Of a DNA stretch of 64,000 nt, positions 32,042-43,412 are shown piece by piece. The notes below the pieces were generated by a model that did no database searches, had not been told where the DNA came from, and worked only from the letters and a program-made list of their open reading frames with translations. A program made the position numbers and the translations under genes. The number at the start of each line of letters is the position of its first letter. Positions within the stretch are counted from its first letter, which is position 1. The stretch is from Butyriboletus loyo (Eukaryota > Basidiomycota > Agaricomycetes > Boletales > Boletaceae): contig JBBPSI010000048.1 of assembly GCA_038093515.1 (NCBI GenBank), forward strand, positions 86,617 to 150,616, written 5' to 3'.

Positions 32042-33645
32042 TTACAGATTGAGTTCCGTCCGGATCTTCCTCTCATGCTGTGCGCAATCCACGACTTTGC
32101 CTTCCCTCCGACTTTGCTCCGCAGCGAATACCGTAAGATGACTTATCAATATCTTTTGGACATCAACGCCAAGAATGGCTTGATCACCCGACCGTACCGC
32201 GTCGATGAACGCCCGAATAAGGCCCTGGTCTCCCCCTCCATGACCGCCTCCTTCGTTGGGGGGGTAGTGTGTCGTTTGCTTACCAGTTCGGAAATCGGTC
32301 ACCGTAAACGTATTCATATCGCCGACTATCTCGCCATGCGTAAAATGAAGGCGTGTTTGCCGTTCACAAATGAGAGACGTATATGCAACCATCGTGAAGG
32401 AGGCGGTCGTGCCAGAAGAGAACTCGATATTGACCACCTTTTGACATAGAATTAATGGACCCTGACGACCATGAGAATACGTCAGGACACATACTTGGTG
32501 ATCGCAAACGTCATTGTCACTTTCGTAGACGCATTTGCCATAGGGACCGTTGTTCAATGCCTCTGTTACGTTCTCAATATCGGGTATGCCATCTACAAGG
32601 GTGCTTGCAGGCCAAGAGGTATTTCCTTGGGACACGGGATCCAGGTATACTGCGGGCCAGGTTCTGGGGCTAAGCTCCAGTTATGGTTATGCGTGCGAAA
32701 GCATACTTTTCTTTGCGCTGTATGGACATTCATTCTCAATGGGACAGTCGAGGCACCGTGATGCACTCCCAGCGGCCGCCGGTTTCCTGTCTTTCTTGAA
32801 ATGATGTAGAGATCCGAATGAGGAAACTCTGGTAGGTGTAGCTGGGGACAGCCAGTGACAAAGAATGTCGATATCACTGGACAGCACCGCTAGATGTGAG
32901 TGATATCAAAGTGGAAGATGATAGAGATTTACTGGCAGCTCTTGGTCATGAGGGAGAATGAGCTCTCCGCTTCCTTCGCCCAGTTACCCCGGACATACGA
33001 ATGAGCAAAGTGGAAATAACCGACAGGCTCGACATGCACGGCATTCACGAGCTCCCCTAGCTGGCCGGAACGAACTACATTCGTAATTGCCTTGCTGTAT
33101 GGCGAGTAACGCAATACTACGCCAACCTCGTCAGCCCTTGGTTGACACGCGTGGCGGATGGTGCGCACCATGACCCATCCCAAATATGATCCCGGCCTCG
33201 TTGACTGCCTTCTCCATCTCAAAGAGATGGCGCAAGTTGGTTGCCATCGGTTTCTCGCACAGGATATGATAGCCCTGCTGAGCAAAGGCCAAGACAACAT
33301 CCTTGTGCATATGGTCCTGTACAGCGACGATGACAGCATCCGCCAGGCGCTTCCCAACGGTCTCGAGCGTCTCCGCGGATGCTTTGAGGAGATCTTGCCA
33401 CGTATTGAAGATGAGGGTATCGTCGATAGCGTGCGCTTTGGAAAAGAGGGTGCGGGTATTGTAGCGGGGTTCCGCGATCGCTACGATTTTGCATTGATGA
33501 GGTTGATCGAGCGCGTAGGCTGCATAGTTCTGCGAATGTTGCTCGCCAGTTCGCTCAGAGTAGATAGCTAGTAGGAGATACGTACTGTTCCGCGCTGCCC
33601 ACAGCCAATGACTGCGATGGTGATGGGGATCTCGGTCGAGTTCAT
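32042..33645 (-). CDS. Gfo/Idh/MocA family oxidoreductase, inositol-dehydrogenase-like
   Basis: NAD(P)-dependent sugar dehydrogenase type. From ATG 33645: ITIAVIGCGQRG is the Rossmann glycine loop, then QCKIVAIAEPRYNTR, ADAVIVAVQDHMHKDVVLAF, YHILCEKPMATN with the catalytic-region Lys, and GHVLRYSPYSKAI (across an intron). The C-terminal half has EPVGYFHFAHSYVRGNW, SLMTKSCHDIDILCHWL (DIDILCHW holds the active-site Asp-x3-Cys-His), and an unusual Cys cluster CLDCPIENECPY that recurs in this subfamily. A further exon reads NVTEALNNGPYGKCVYE and EGGGHGGGDQGLIRAFI, ending at 32042. About six exons. It differs from the family member at 9.1 kb by the Cys cluster and the GGGHGGGD loop. Substrate cannot be read from sequence. 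Confidence 0.85.
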
Positions 33646-33816
33646 GCTGGTATCCTTTGGTTTTGCCTTGGAGGAGCTGGTCAGAGCGCCTTGACGTTAT
33701 GAATCCACGACCGCACTCCTGGCGTTAGAGACACCAAAGACCATACCAACATGTACGAGACGCGAAAAAAATCGTCTGCTAAGACACGCTCGATCCAAGT
33801 CAACTGCAAATGACAC

Positions 33817-35382
33817 ATGCCTCGTCTCCTACCGCGTCTTCTCAAGGCACTCCAGGAAACACCCCTCACACACCGGGGCTCGAAACACGTCGCGCGCTCG
33901 CAAGACATCAGCTCTCGCAAGAGAAATTCATTATATCGACCGATTCCCGTTTCGTTACCGTCTTTTCATCCCGTCGGGCGGACGCGCTCGATTCTGTTTG
34001 ACCAGAATCCAGTGACGGACAAACAAGTATTCGCAAGGCATAAGCGTCTCCCTCCGAGAGTGCGTCTGGGTCCTCGACCGGTCGTGCATGAAGAGCATGA
34101 TGTCCCAAGGGAGATGACCACCCAAGAACGCCAATGGTGGTCGAGCCCGTACCGTACGTTCGACCGCTCGTTTTCCCCACTTTGTGCGCTCGTCGCCAAT
34201 CAGACTCGCCGACAGTCAGGATGTTGGCTACTCCGCTGCGACAATGCACGCTTTCCAAAAGGTATCTACCCAACGGTACGTGTGTATTCTGATGTCGAAA
34301 TGCTTCTCATCTTGTTTTCATGTACAGATTTTCTCGTAAGACTCGCCGTGCTACGCTTGCCCACAGCGCAAAACACTCGCGAGATTGAGGTCCTCATGCC
34401 AGATGGACTCGAACATCCGAAATACAAGCGGCGGAAAGCACGCGTCGCTGTGTACGTATCCTGCTGGAAGGACGCCGTCGAAACCATGAAATCACCAGGT
34501 GGCTATCCTAATCCTCTCCTTACTCACTGGCTTACCTGTATGCCCCCGTCGTCAGTCTCACTCCCCCGCTACGGCGCCAACATTTTCTTCTCCAAACACC
34601 TTTGTTCTCACATCAGCTATCTCCTGCGTCTCCGCGTTCTCCAAGAACTTGAAGTACTGACTGATGCTCTCAAACGGAATCGAGGCCGAATCGAGTTCGG
34701 TGCGGACGCGGACCCCACGATTCTCCGGCGTCTGACACGATCCGAGTTCAAGATCTTGCGCGAGACGGGCATAATACCTTACCCCGATGCAGTCGCAGTC
34801 CTCGTCGTTCCTCCCGTCAACCGCGATCCGAGAACCAAATTACGACCTCGACCGTCGCAAGAGCCAGAGGTCCCATCTAGTGAATCTGGCCCCTTTCCAG
34901 ACCTCATGGACAAGAAAGCACTTCCACCGCTCTCAAGCCTCCACAACGTCAGTGCCCCTGAGGGTGTATTGGAACAGGGGGCAGATCATCCTCTGGAGAC
35001 ACCCTTTTCAACATTCTTACCAAACGCACGCGTTCCCCTTTACAATGGCCTCACCGTGTTCCCTTCTCCACCACACCGTGCCGCGTTCCACAAGTCGCTC
35101 GCAGAACTACTAGACGTTGAACGACATTTCCGTGGAGCACGCCTGGCCTCAGAAATGAGGGCCACGAATAAAGAGGGACTTGAGCGTACAAAGGGTGACG
35201 CAAAGGGGAGTCACGCGTTTCTTCTCCTGTCAAATGAACAGACGGTGAGACGTGCGGACACGGCCGCGCTCGCGATTGCCTTGTGGAGATTAAGGATGTG
35301 GGAGGGTGACGCTTTCGCTGATATGCTCGAAGGTTGGGAGATAGGTAAGGAGTGGAGGATCAAACAATGTAGTCGTCTATGA
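33817..35382 (+). CDS. Conserved fungal protein, probably mitochondrial, function unknown
   Basis: Not recognised as a named family. ATG 33817 opens a basic, Asp/Glu-free leader (MPRLLPRLLKALQETPLTHR), suggesting mitochondrial import. Four exons join as SPYLRMLATPLRQCTLSKRY, then LPNDFLVRLAVLRLPTA, VLMPDGLEHPKYKRRKA, VYVSCWKDAVE, and, after an intron at about 34498-34556, FFSKHLCSHISYLLRLRVLQ, LRRLTRSEFKILRETG and IPYPDAVAVLVVPPVNRDP. The C-terminal part holds PSPPHRAAFHKSLAELLDVE and DTAALAIALWRLRMWEG. The MPDGLEHPKYKRR block looks like a nucleic-acid- or ribosome-binding patch, so a mitoribosome-associated role is possible but unproven. Stop TGA at 35380-35382. The gene lies between an oxidoreductase (divergent) and PRE3 (convergent). 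Confidence 0.6.
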   Translation: MPRLLPRLLKALQETPLTHRGSKHVARSQDISSRKRNSLYRPIPVSLPSFHPVGRTRSILFDQNPVTDKQVFARHKRLPPRVRLGPRPVVHEEHDVPREMTTQERQWWSSPYRTFDRSFSPLCALVANQTRRQSGCWLLRCDNARFPKGIYPTVRVYSDVEMLLILFSCTDFLVRLAVLRLPTAQNTREIEVLMPDGLEHPKYKRRKARVAVYVSCWKDAVETMKSPGGYPNPLLTHWLTCMPPSSVSLPRYGANIFFSKHLCSHISYLLRLRVLQELEVLTDALKRNRGRIEFGADADPTILRRLTRSEFKILRETGIIPYPDAVAVLVVPPVNRDPRTKLRPRPSQEPEVPSSESGPFPDLMDKKALPPLSSLHNVSAPEGVLEQGADHPLETPFSTFLPNARVPLYNGLTVFPSPPHRAAFHKSLAELLDVERHFRGARLASEMRATNKEGLERTKGDAKGSHAFLLLSNEQTVRRADTAALAIALWRLRMWEGDAFADMLEGWEIGKEWRIKQCSRL

Positions 35383-35488
35383 GAATTTACGCATACACCT
35401 ATCGACCCACTCGCAGGACGATTGCCAATCGTCCTTCAAAGTATCAACAGTCTTGACGATGGTACTTTATAATGCTGAGTGATACAAA

Positions 35489-36494
<1,006 letters not shown>

Positions 36495-36639
36495 TGTGAG
36501 GAAGGAGTCGAGGGACAAGATGTAGATGTAGTAGATGTAGTTGCGGTGGCTGTTGAGCTGACGCGTCTCCCCTGGACGCGCGTGCAGCGTGCGCACTGTC
36601 AGTCTGTGACCAAGACAATTCTCAGCAACGTCCCTTGCG
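36495..36639. promoter_or_regulatory. Divergent PRE3-RPN12 promoter
   Basis: A 145-bp gap between the start codons of two proteasome genes on opposite strands. It must hold both core promoters. A GGTGGC sequence near 36545 partly matches the yeast proteasome box GGTGGCAAA but lacks its AAA end, so I do not claim an Rpn4-type site. Confidence 0.5.
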
Positions 36640-37710
36640 ATGGCTTCTCGACAACTGGGCACGCTCTACCGCGAACTACAGCGCGCGTTCGACGCACGCC
36701 CGACCGATCTCAAGAGGTGCGGCGCATTGCTTGCCCAGCTCAAGGTAAGTTGCAAGGTCCATCGTCATCCCATGTTGACATCGTTCCCAAACGACACCCA
36801 AGATCGGCTTGATACAGACTGGCCTTCTCATTCCAACCGCTGAGACAAACTTTCCAGACTTGGTCGTCGCCCGTAGGTGCTCTCCAGGCTAATCCACGTC
36901 TGCCATGTCTTCCCAATCCCCCATACAGGCGACATTCTCGAGATCGGTGCTTTCTGTAGTATACGGGCCAAAGACGTCCCCTCGTTTGACAGATATTTCT
37001 CTCAGCTACAGACGTTCTATACCGACTTTAGGTCAGGGTCATCCAGTCACCCGACGCTGTACCAGTCACCTCACTCCCTCCCACAGATCCGTTCTACCCC
37101 CTTCGAAACGCGAATTCCCCGTTCGGGGGCTAAACCTCATCCGTCTCCTCACTCAAAACAGAATCGCAGACTTCCACACTACCCTCGAATCCCTCCCTCT
37201 TCCTGCCGACGAAATCAGTACTAATCCCTACATTGCTCACCCGGTCAACCTCGAACGGTGGCTCATGGAAGGGAGTTATTCCAAGGTCTGGAATGCAAGA
37301 GAAGAGGCTCCCGCGGAAGAGTACAAGTTCTTCGTGGACAGTCTCATGGGAACTATCAGGTACGTTACTGACAAGCTGTGGCGTATGGCGTACGCTCACA
37401 GATATGATAGAAATGAGATTGCAAGTTGTGAAGAGTCGGCGTATGAGAGCCTCCCATTGAAGGACGCTGCTACGCTCCTCTTCTTCACTTCTCAGTCTGA
37501 CCTTTTGAGATTCGCGCAGCAGGTATGTATTTGTCCGAGTTGGCCACTTCGTCAGTACTAAGGTGGAATTCGTAGCGTGGATGGCAAATAGATCTAACCG
37601 CAGGTCTCATCAAATTTGCACGCAAGAATGACGAACAGACGGAAATTCCAAAACAGAAGCTCATTGCAGCGAACCTAGTGTACGCACGCGAACTCGAGCA
37701 AATCGTGTAG
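36640..37710 (+). CDS. RPN12: 26S proteasome regulatory subunit Rpn12
   Basis: Lid subunit of the 19S regulator (human PSMD8). Exons from ATG 36640: ASRQLGTLYRELQRAFDA, LKRCGALLAQLK, IGLIQTGLLIPTAE, VVARDILEIGAFCSIRAKD, VPSFDRYFSQLQTFYTDF, RGLNLIRLLTQNRIADFHTT, YIAHPVNLERWLMEGSYSK, EYKFFVDSLMGTIR, NEIASCEESAYESLPLKDA and ATLLFFTSQSDLLRFAQQ. This is the PCI-like helical repeat followed by the CSN8/PSMD8/EIF3K winged helix. The last exon, RGWQIDLTAGLIKFARKND, ends at TAG 37708-37710. Six or seven exons, all GT-AG. Family identity is clear from the PVNLERWLMEG and CEESAYESL blocks. PRE10 is convergent downstream, with 130 bp between stops. Confidence 0.94.
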
Positions 37711-37840
37711 ACATCATGTCCAATTAATGGTTTTCTTTTGTGATGGAACTCGGCGATTTATCACCTCGAGCGGTGAAATGGTGATATGTAGAGTGCAAGG
37801 TTGAATTCAGTGACGGGTTCCGATATTAAGACACGAGTAG

Positions 37841-38898
37841 CTACTCGAAATTCTCCAGTGCCTCCTTCGCTTTTCGTTCTGCTTCCGCTAGCAGGTCGGC
37901 TGGTACAGGTACATGTAGTCCGTTCGTCTCACTGCATACCCATGACATCTCGAGCTCGAATTCCTTCTCTTTGTTGTCGTCATGGACGAGGTATATTCTG
38001 GGATAATATCAGTGACTGGGGGAGGGTGAGGGATAGGAGACACACATTCTGGCGGCTTCCATGACTGCCTCCCGCGTCGAGAGCTCTGAGAATTCAAGTT
38101 TCTCTAGTTCAGTCTTGGCCAATTGTCGTCCCTTGCCAATAGCCGCTCCATGGTATCCCTGATCGACACATCGGCATATGCGAGCACTGCAGTAGGGAGA
38201 GAACAAACCAAGCAGACGCCGCTAGGCTCGGCAACGTAAAGCGATGGACCGGTCTTGTCGACCCCCGCGAAGATGGTACTGATACCAAACGGCCGGACAG
38301 ACGAGTAGAGCGTATACATTTGTGCATAGTGCGCCAGGCGATCCGAAATGTACTATGGAAAACATGGATTTCTTCCTCAGAGGAATGTGTACGGTGTGAC
38401 GACCCCATGCATACCTTGACGGTTGGTTGTTCTCTCATGCTATTGCGAATGTTTGCGCATTCGTCGCGTGCCCTGTTCGAGATATTGCGGCCGTCCGCGA
38501 GTAGCCCTGCTGTAGCCTAGATACAATGGGTCCAGGAAGAAAAAGAGAGGAAAGAGGGAGGGGTTTTACCATGCCAATATGTCTATCTATCGTTTGGATG
38601 CGTCGATTGGCTTCCGGGACGAGCAGCTTTGAGTGGATGAGTTTCTCTACGGCAAGGACGATACCGTCTTTGACTCGGAGGCCGATCGCGGTGCTAAATA
38701 ACACGATTTGTGAGTATGATCAGTGGGGACGGACAGACACATACCCCGAGTTCTCGACGGCCTTGTTAGCATACTCGACCTGGATGGCATACGTCTAAGC
38801 TGGAAGGGGGACTTCGGATGATGGCGCACCTGGAAGATCCGACCGTCTGGAGAGTAAGTACTCGCTGAAAGATCGTAGCCTGTGCCGATGGAAGTCAT
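37841..38898 (-). CDS. PRE10: 20S proteasome subunit alpha7
   Basis: Alpha ring subunit. ATG 38898 is followed by the alpha signature [139 protein letters not shown] and [13 protein letters not shown]. The C terminus [20 protein letters not shown] is diagnostic for alpha7 (Pre10/PSMA3) rather than other alpha subunits. About seven short introns, some near 35-50 nt. Stop TAG at 37843-37841. It is divergent from NUP82, 153 bp between starts, and convergent with RPN12. Confidence 0.93.
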
Positions 38899-39051
38899 CG
38901 TGGTTAGTGAGAGCAAGCCCGATGGCAGAGCTTCGTACGCGCGTACAGTCGCGCCCGTGAGAAAGATGAGCCGAACCAAGCTGGACGCGACACCGAGCTG
39001 GCCCGCCATGCTCATCGTCCTCCTCGACCACGACCACGTTCTTGCCCCTAA

Positions 39052-42000
39052 ATGGATACAGCAGACGCCATCGCACACGACGACTGGCACACCTTGCTCG
39101 ACGCCCATCCTATCTTCCATTTCCCAGCCCATTCCCAGTCGGGGCGAGGAGAGTCCGTTACGGAGCAACCCGTCGAGCTCTCGACCAGTACGCTCTTCGC
39201 CTCCGCTCAAGACAGCCATTCGGATCATGGTTATGTCCTCTCGGGTCGCCGCCAGCTCATGGCTTTGAAAGATGCCGATCTCATCGTTGCCGCGGGTTCA
39301 GAACTCAGGATGACGTCCCTTTGGGACACCAAGCTAGGTCGCGAGACAGGCAAGTCATACAAGGTACGTAGAAGCCACACACATAGTCGGGTTAGACATT
39401 GAAAAATCAATGCCAGGTTCTTCATGTCCCAAATGTCGACTTTCAAATCCACCAACTCGCACTGAACCCTAGTGGTAAGCTTCTTGCAGTCGCAGGTGCT
39501 TATCAAGTCGCGGTAGTTGTTTTGCCTCGTGCCGGTTATACAAAGGTCGTTTCGTCATCTATCGACTGCAAGTACGCATCTTCCTCCCTCGTCATACCTT
39601 GCGTTCACCGTCGATGTAGGGCAGTCCAAGTGGGGCAATTCTATCATGGGACGACATCCTCAGTACCCATTGCCAAGGTTGACTGGCACCCATGGGGAGA
39701 GGCAGGATCAACGCTCATGGTCATGACCGTGGATGGAAAATTCAGGTGAGCTATCGTCGATGTTACTCTATTTCGGATGAGTTGACCGCTAAACCTAGGG
39801 AGTACGACATTTCGGCTGATTCGGAAGAACCAAAACAGGTGCTCTCCTTCATCCCGGAGAAGAAAACGAGGTCTTTTCTAGCCCAGGATCCCGCGGAACG
39901 CGAGGTCACCTCTTTTACTCTCGGGAGAGGGAGGGCTGACTGGGGTCCCTTGACGGTATATGCCTTGACTCGCTCGGGGGATATCTATGCCATTTGTCCC
40001 TACATGCCCCGCAATGCGTGAGTGTATTGTGACTGTCTCCTTCGTCATCACACACTTATTGATTACAACCAAATTCAGTTCAATTCCGTCTTCATTTCTC
40101 CATGCCCTTGAATGTTTCATAGCCGCGAAGCAAGAATTTGTTTCACAAGACACATCACCGGCTACGTCCAATCTCTCGACACTCTACGACTATCAACATA
40201 AATACGTTTCGGCTCTTGTGAAACAGCTTCCTCCAGGCACCGTCTTCCCTGCTGTATCACGCTCTGTACCTATGCATCCTCCCAACACTATCAAAAGCCA
40301 GCCTTTGAGACAGGGACCGTTCCTCCTCCAACCCTCTCCACGTGCACTGGAAGGTAGCGAAGGAGGAGACGCAACGGACATTGCTTACATGGCTTTTTCG
40401 GATGATGGGGAGGAAGATTATGAGGGGGAGACAGAGAGGCTTGGAATCATTGTTGTGACTTATCAGGATGGGAAGGCAGATGTTTATTTGGATGTCGAGA
40501 AAGTCGAAGCTCGATGGGAGAGTAAACAAGTTAGTTTCCGTCTTCTCGTTATTCTATGGAGGATGTTGATTTTTCGTTTTAGGAAAGGGGCAACGAACTA
40601 CCCATGTTTGCTGTGTATGAGACGGTCGACCTAGGTCTCATCTCCATGCTTAAAACACGGTCATCGTCAACGGAGTCGCTACTGGATCTATTGCAAGCAA
40701 ACCATCCAGTGATCTTTCTCGACCCAGTTCATGACGATACTATCTATATCTATCACGCCTTTGGCGTTCACTCACTGGAGTTTGGAGATTTGCTTCGCAG
40801 TCTAGCGATGGCCCTCCGTGCAGACGACGACGACGGGGCATCCTTGAACAACGCGCTTGAGAAGTCGGTAGGGACACACGTATCCCCGATTCTAAGTACA
40901 TTTTCCTTTCAACGACGGTAAGCCGAGTGATGAAATCCATCTCTGTGCGTTTCTGATTATTTCTTCCAAGGTGCTCTAATTCGGTGATAGCGCTATGTGT
41001 ACCCAATGACGTTTACCTCTCGTACAGTATTCTCATACTTAGCTCCGTCTTCAGAATTGCATCATTCCCGTTAAACCTCCGCGCAGTTGCTCCTTCCGAT
41101 CCCGAGCCATCATTGATCACGGCGCCCACTTCCACAGAGCTCACGGCACCTGCAGCGTTTGTTCCCAACGACCTGCTTACGCCGATGGACGGGCCTCCTG
41201 CACATGTCTCGCTGCTCGGTACCGAACCATTCATACCACCGGCTATTCTGACGCGCTGCACCTCGCTTCCGCGACTGTCTTCTGGAGCATCAACGCGCGA
41301 ATTTATGCTTACGCCAGATACGCTTCGATTCCTTGGGACGCAAGTGACATTGATTACGACACACATAAGGGCGGTGCTACTAGCGCAGAGAAGCGTTGAA
41401 GACAGGGTTGAGTTGCAAAAAGCGGAATTTACGAGAATACAGAACAAGTGCGCAGAAATGCTCCGCCTGATTGAACTGCTGAAGGAGAGAGTGAGGGATA
41501 TGCAAGGGTTGAAAGAGGAAGGAAGGGTGGGGAGAGTGGAGAGGATGAAGGGGAAGCATAAGGAGTTGATGAGGAAGGCTGACAGGATTTTGCAGGCGTT
41601 GATGAACGGGGCGTCACCTGAACTGAGTGAATGTGAGATGAAATGGTTCGAGGAGCTGGGAAGGATGAAAGTGGAGGTTATTGGTGCGAGCAAGTTTGAC
41701 GAAGGATCGTTGAAGGCAAGAACTGTGTTGGTGAGTGACGACGCGTGTTTAGCGAGGGTCGACGCTGACTGTGTTGGTTCAGCTAAAACGAGAATATGAA
41801 CGCATCATGCCGAGCTTGAAGGATGTTGTAGGAAAAGAAGAGCAAAGAAGGAAACGAGTGTCTGATAATTCGCGATCGCTCGGTGTTTCACAAGCGTTCG
41901 AGCTCGGGGAACGGTCCAATATCGAGTACGCCGCGTTCTGGAAGTCACGACGGTCTACTAATCGCTGTCTGACAGAAAAACCAAGATCGCCGAGTTGGAA

Positions 42001-42063
42001 AAGGAGATCGTAAAGATGGCGTCGCAACTGTCGCTCGGTCTGCCTCCTGTATCTACTAGCTAG
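39052..42063 (+). CDS. NUP82: Nucleoporin Nup82/Nup88
   Basis: Cytoplasmic-side nuclear pore component that anchors Nsp1 and Nup159 for mRNA export. The N-terminal two thirds form a divergent beta-propeller: [105 protein letters not shown], and [17 protein letters not shown]. The C-terminal third is helical coiled coil: [53 protein letters not shown], and [17 protein letters not shown] at the end. About ten exons; stop TAG at 42061-42063. The phrase VDWHPWG and the coiled-coil tail match fungal Nup82. NSP1, its partner, starts 84 bp downstream on the same strand. Confidence 0.85.
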
Positions 42064-42147
42064 GGGTCTGTCCTAATAAGTAAACTCCGATTCAAACACC
42101 GACACCGTGATTTCTCGTTTGTCCAAGGAACGCGTCGCAGTGAGAGC

Positions 42148-43263
42148 ATGTTCAAGACGGGCGCGGACACCTCGAAAGACGCATCTTCAAGTCAGCCTTG
42201 CACTCGTTTCTTGCTGTTCAGACATGCTCATCTTCCTCTAGCATCCATTCCGAGTCCATTCACACTCAAACCTCCTGCATCAAGTCAGTTGTGGCTGCAT
42301 TCACATTGCTGCGTGCTCACGAATTTCACAGCAACCTTGGGCACATCACCGCTACCAGCAAGAGATGCCGATAGACCCAAAGATGGTAAGCCGCATGCCC
42401 TCGAGACACCAACAGCCCCCTCACCACCCACAGTCGCCCCCGTCATGACTGCAATCTCCGTCCCTCCACCCTCTGCTCTGAGGGGCAAGACGATCGAGGA
42501 GATCGTTAACAAGTGGACAGCCGACCTCGACAGCCATGTCCGCGAATTTAACAAGTTTGCCGGTGAGGTCGCAGTGTGGGACCGCGCCTTGATGGAAAAC
42601 GGGAACAACGTACGTGGCAAGACGGACGACTCGTGATCGAGCCCCCCACTGAATCTCGTGTGCAGCTGGCTGCGATATACAGTCATGTCTTGGCTGTTGA
42701 GCGGGAGCAGACGGATATCGAGCAAGCGCTGGATCATATCGAACAGCAACAAAAAGACCTCTTGTCGACGTTGGATGCTTACGAACGGTCTGTCGGTGAA
42801 GTCCTCGGTGGTCAAGGAGGCAGCCTTCGCGCACTCGACACGGGTCCTGCAGACACGGAGCGTGATAAAAAGTAAGTCGGCTTTCCTTTTTTTTTTTTGG
42901 AGGTCGTGTACTCATGTGTCTTGGCGATTTCCTCGGTACATTAGCTATGTCCTCGCGACCGAGTTGCATTCACATCTCGATGATCTCTCGGGATCTCTCA
43001 CTCAGATGATCGATTCGGTCAATGCCCTCTCGCTAATGCCGCCTTCCAACGGGTCCTCCCATGGCAGTGAAGACCCAATGGTACAAATTTCGCAGATCCT
43101 GAGCAGCCATCTAGAAAGTTTGCAGTGGATCGATGGGGCAGTGCGTGAGGTGGATGGCAAGGTGAACGAGGTGGAGAAAAGGGTGCGCGATGTGGGCGTG
43201 AATGGCCACACACTGGGCAGCAGTACAGCTCATAAACAACGGGGTCTCGGCTTGCCTCGATAA
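42148..43263 (+). CDS. NSP1: Nucleoporin Nsp1 (Nup62) coiled-coil form lacking FG repeats
   Basis: Five exons (42148-42190, 42242-42283, 42332-42609, 42666-42871, 42945-43263) total 888 nt, 295 residues. The C-terminal Nsp1 domain is complete: ALRGKTIEEIVNKWTADLDS, REFNKFAGEVAVWDRALMEN, LAAIYSHVLAVEREQTDIEQ, LDHIEQQQKDLLSTLDAYER and LATELHSHLDDLSGSLTQMI. This domain forms coiled coils in both the Nup82 and the Nup49-Nup57 complexes. What is missing is the long FG/FxFG region that precedes it in yeast Nsp1 (823 residues) and Nup62; only about 90 Pro/Ser/Thr-rich residues with no FG lie before it. Just 84 bp separate ATG 42148 from NUP82, so a long upstream coding exon cannot fit. A T12 run lies in intron 4 (42887-42898). 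Confidence 0.85.
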
Positions 43264-43412
43264 TCATCATATAATATTCGTCTATATGTATGTCATGGTA
43301 TGTGCTCGATTGACCGTATGATGAGTCTTGTGCCAAGGATTCCGGTGCGTCGATATGATGCTAGTGTGTCCATCCAACCCAATAAGTGGGGCTCTGCTAT
43401 CATGAAAATCGT

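Noticed and set aside
36540..36560. Proteasome-associated control element in the PRE3-RPN12 promoter
   Set aside because: Only GGTGGC of the GGTGGCAAA consensus is present.
41013..41693. 226-codon minus-strand open frame inside NUP82
   Set aside because: It lies antisense to the NUP82 coiled-coil exon; the Ser/Leu-rich translation mirrors that codon pattern and has no family features.
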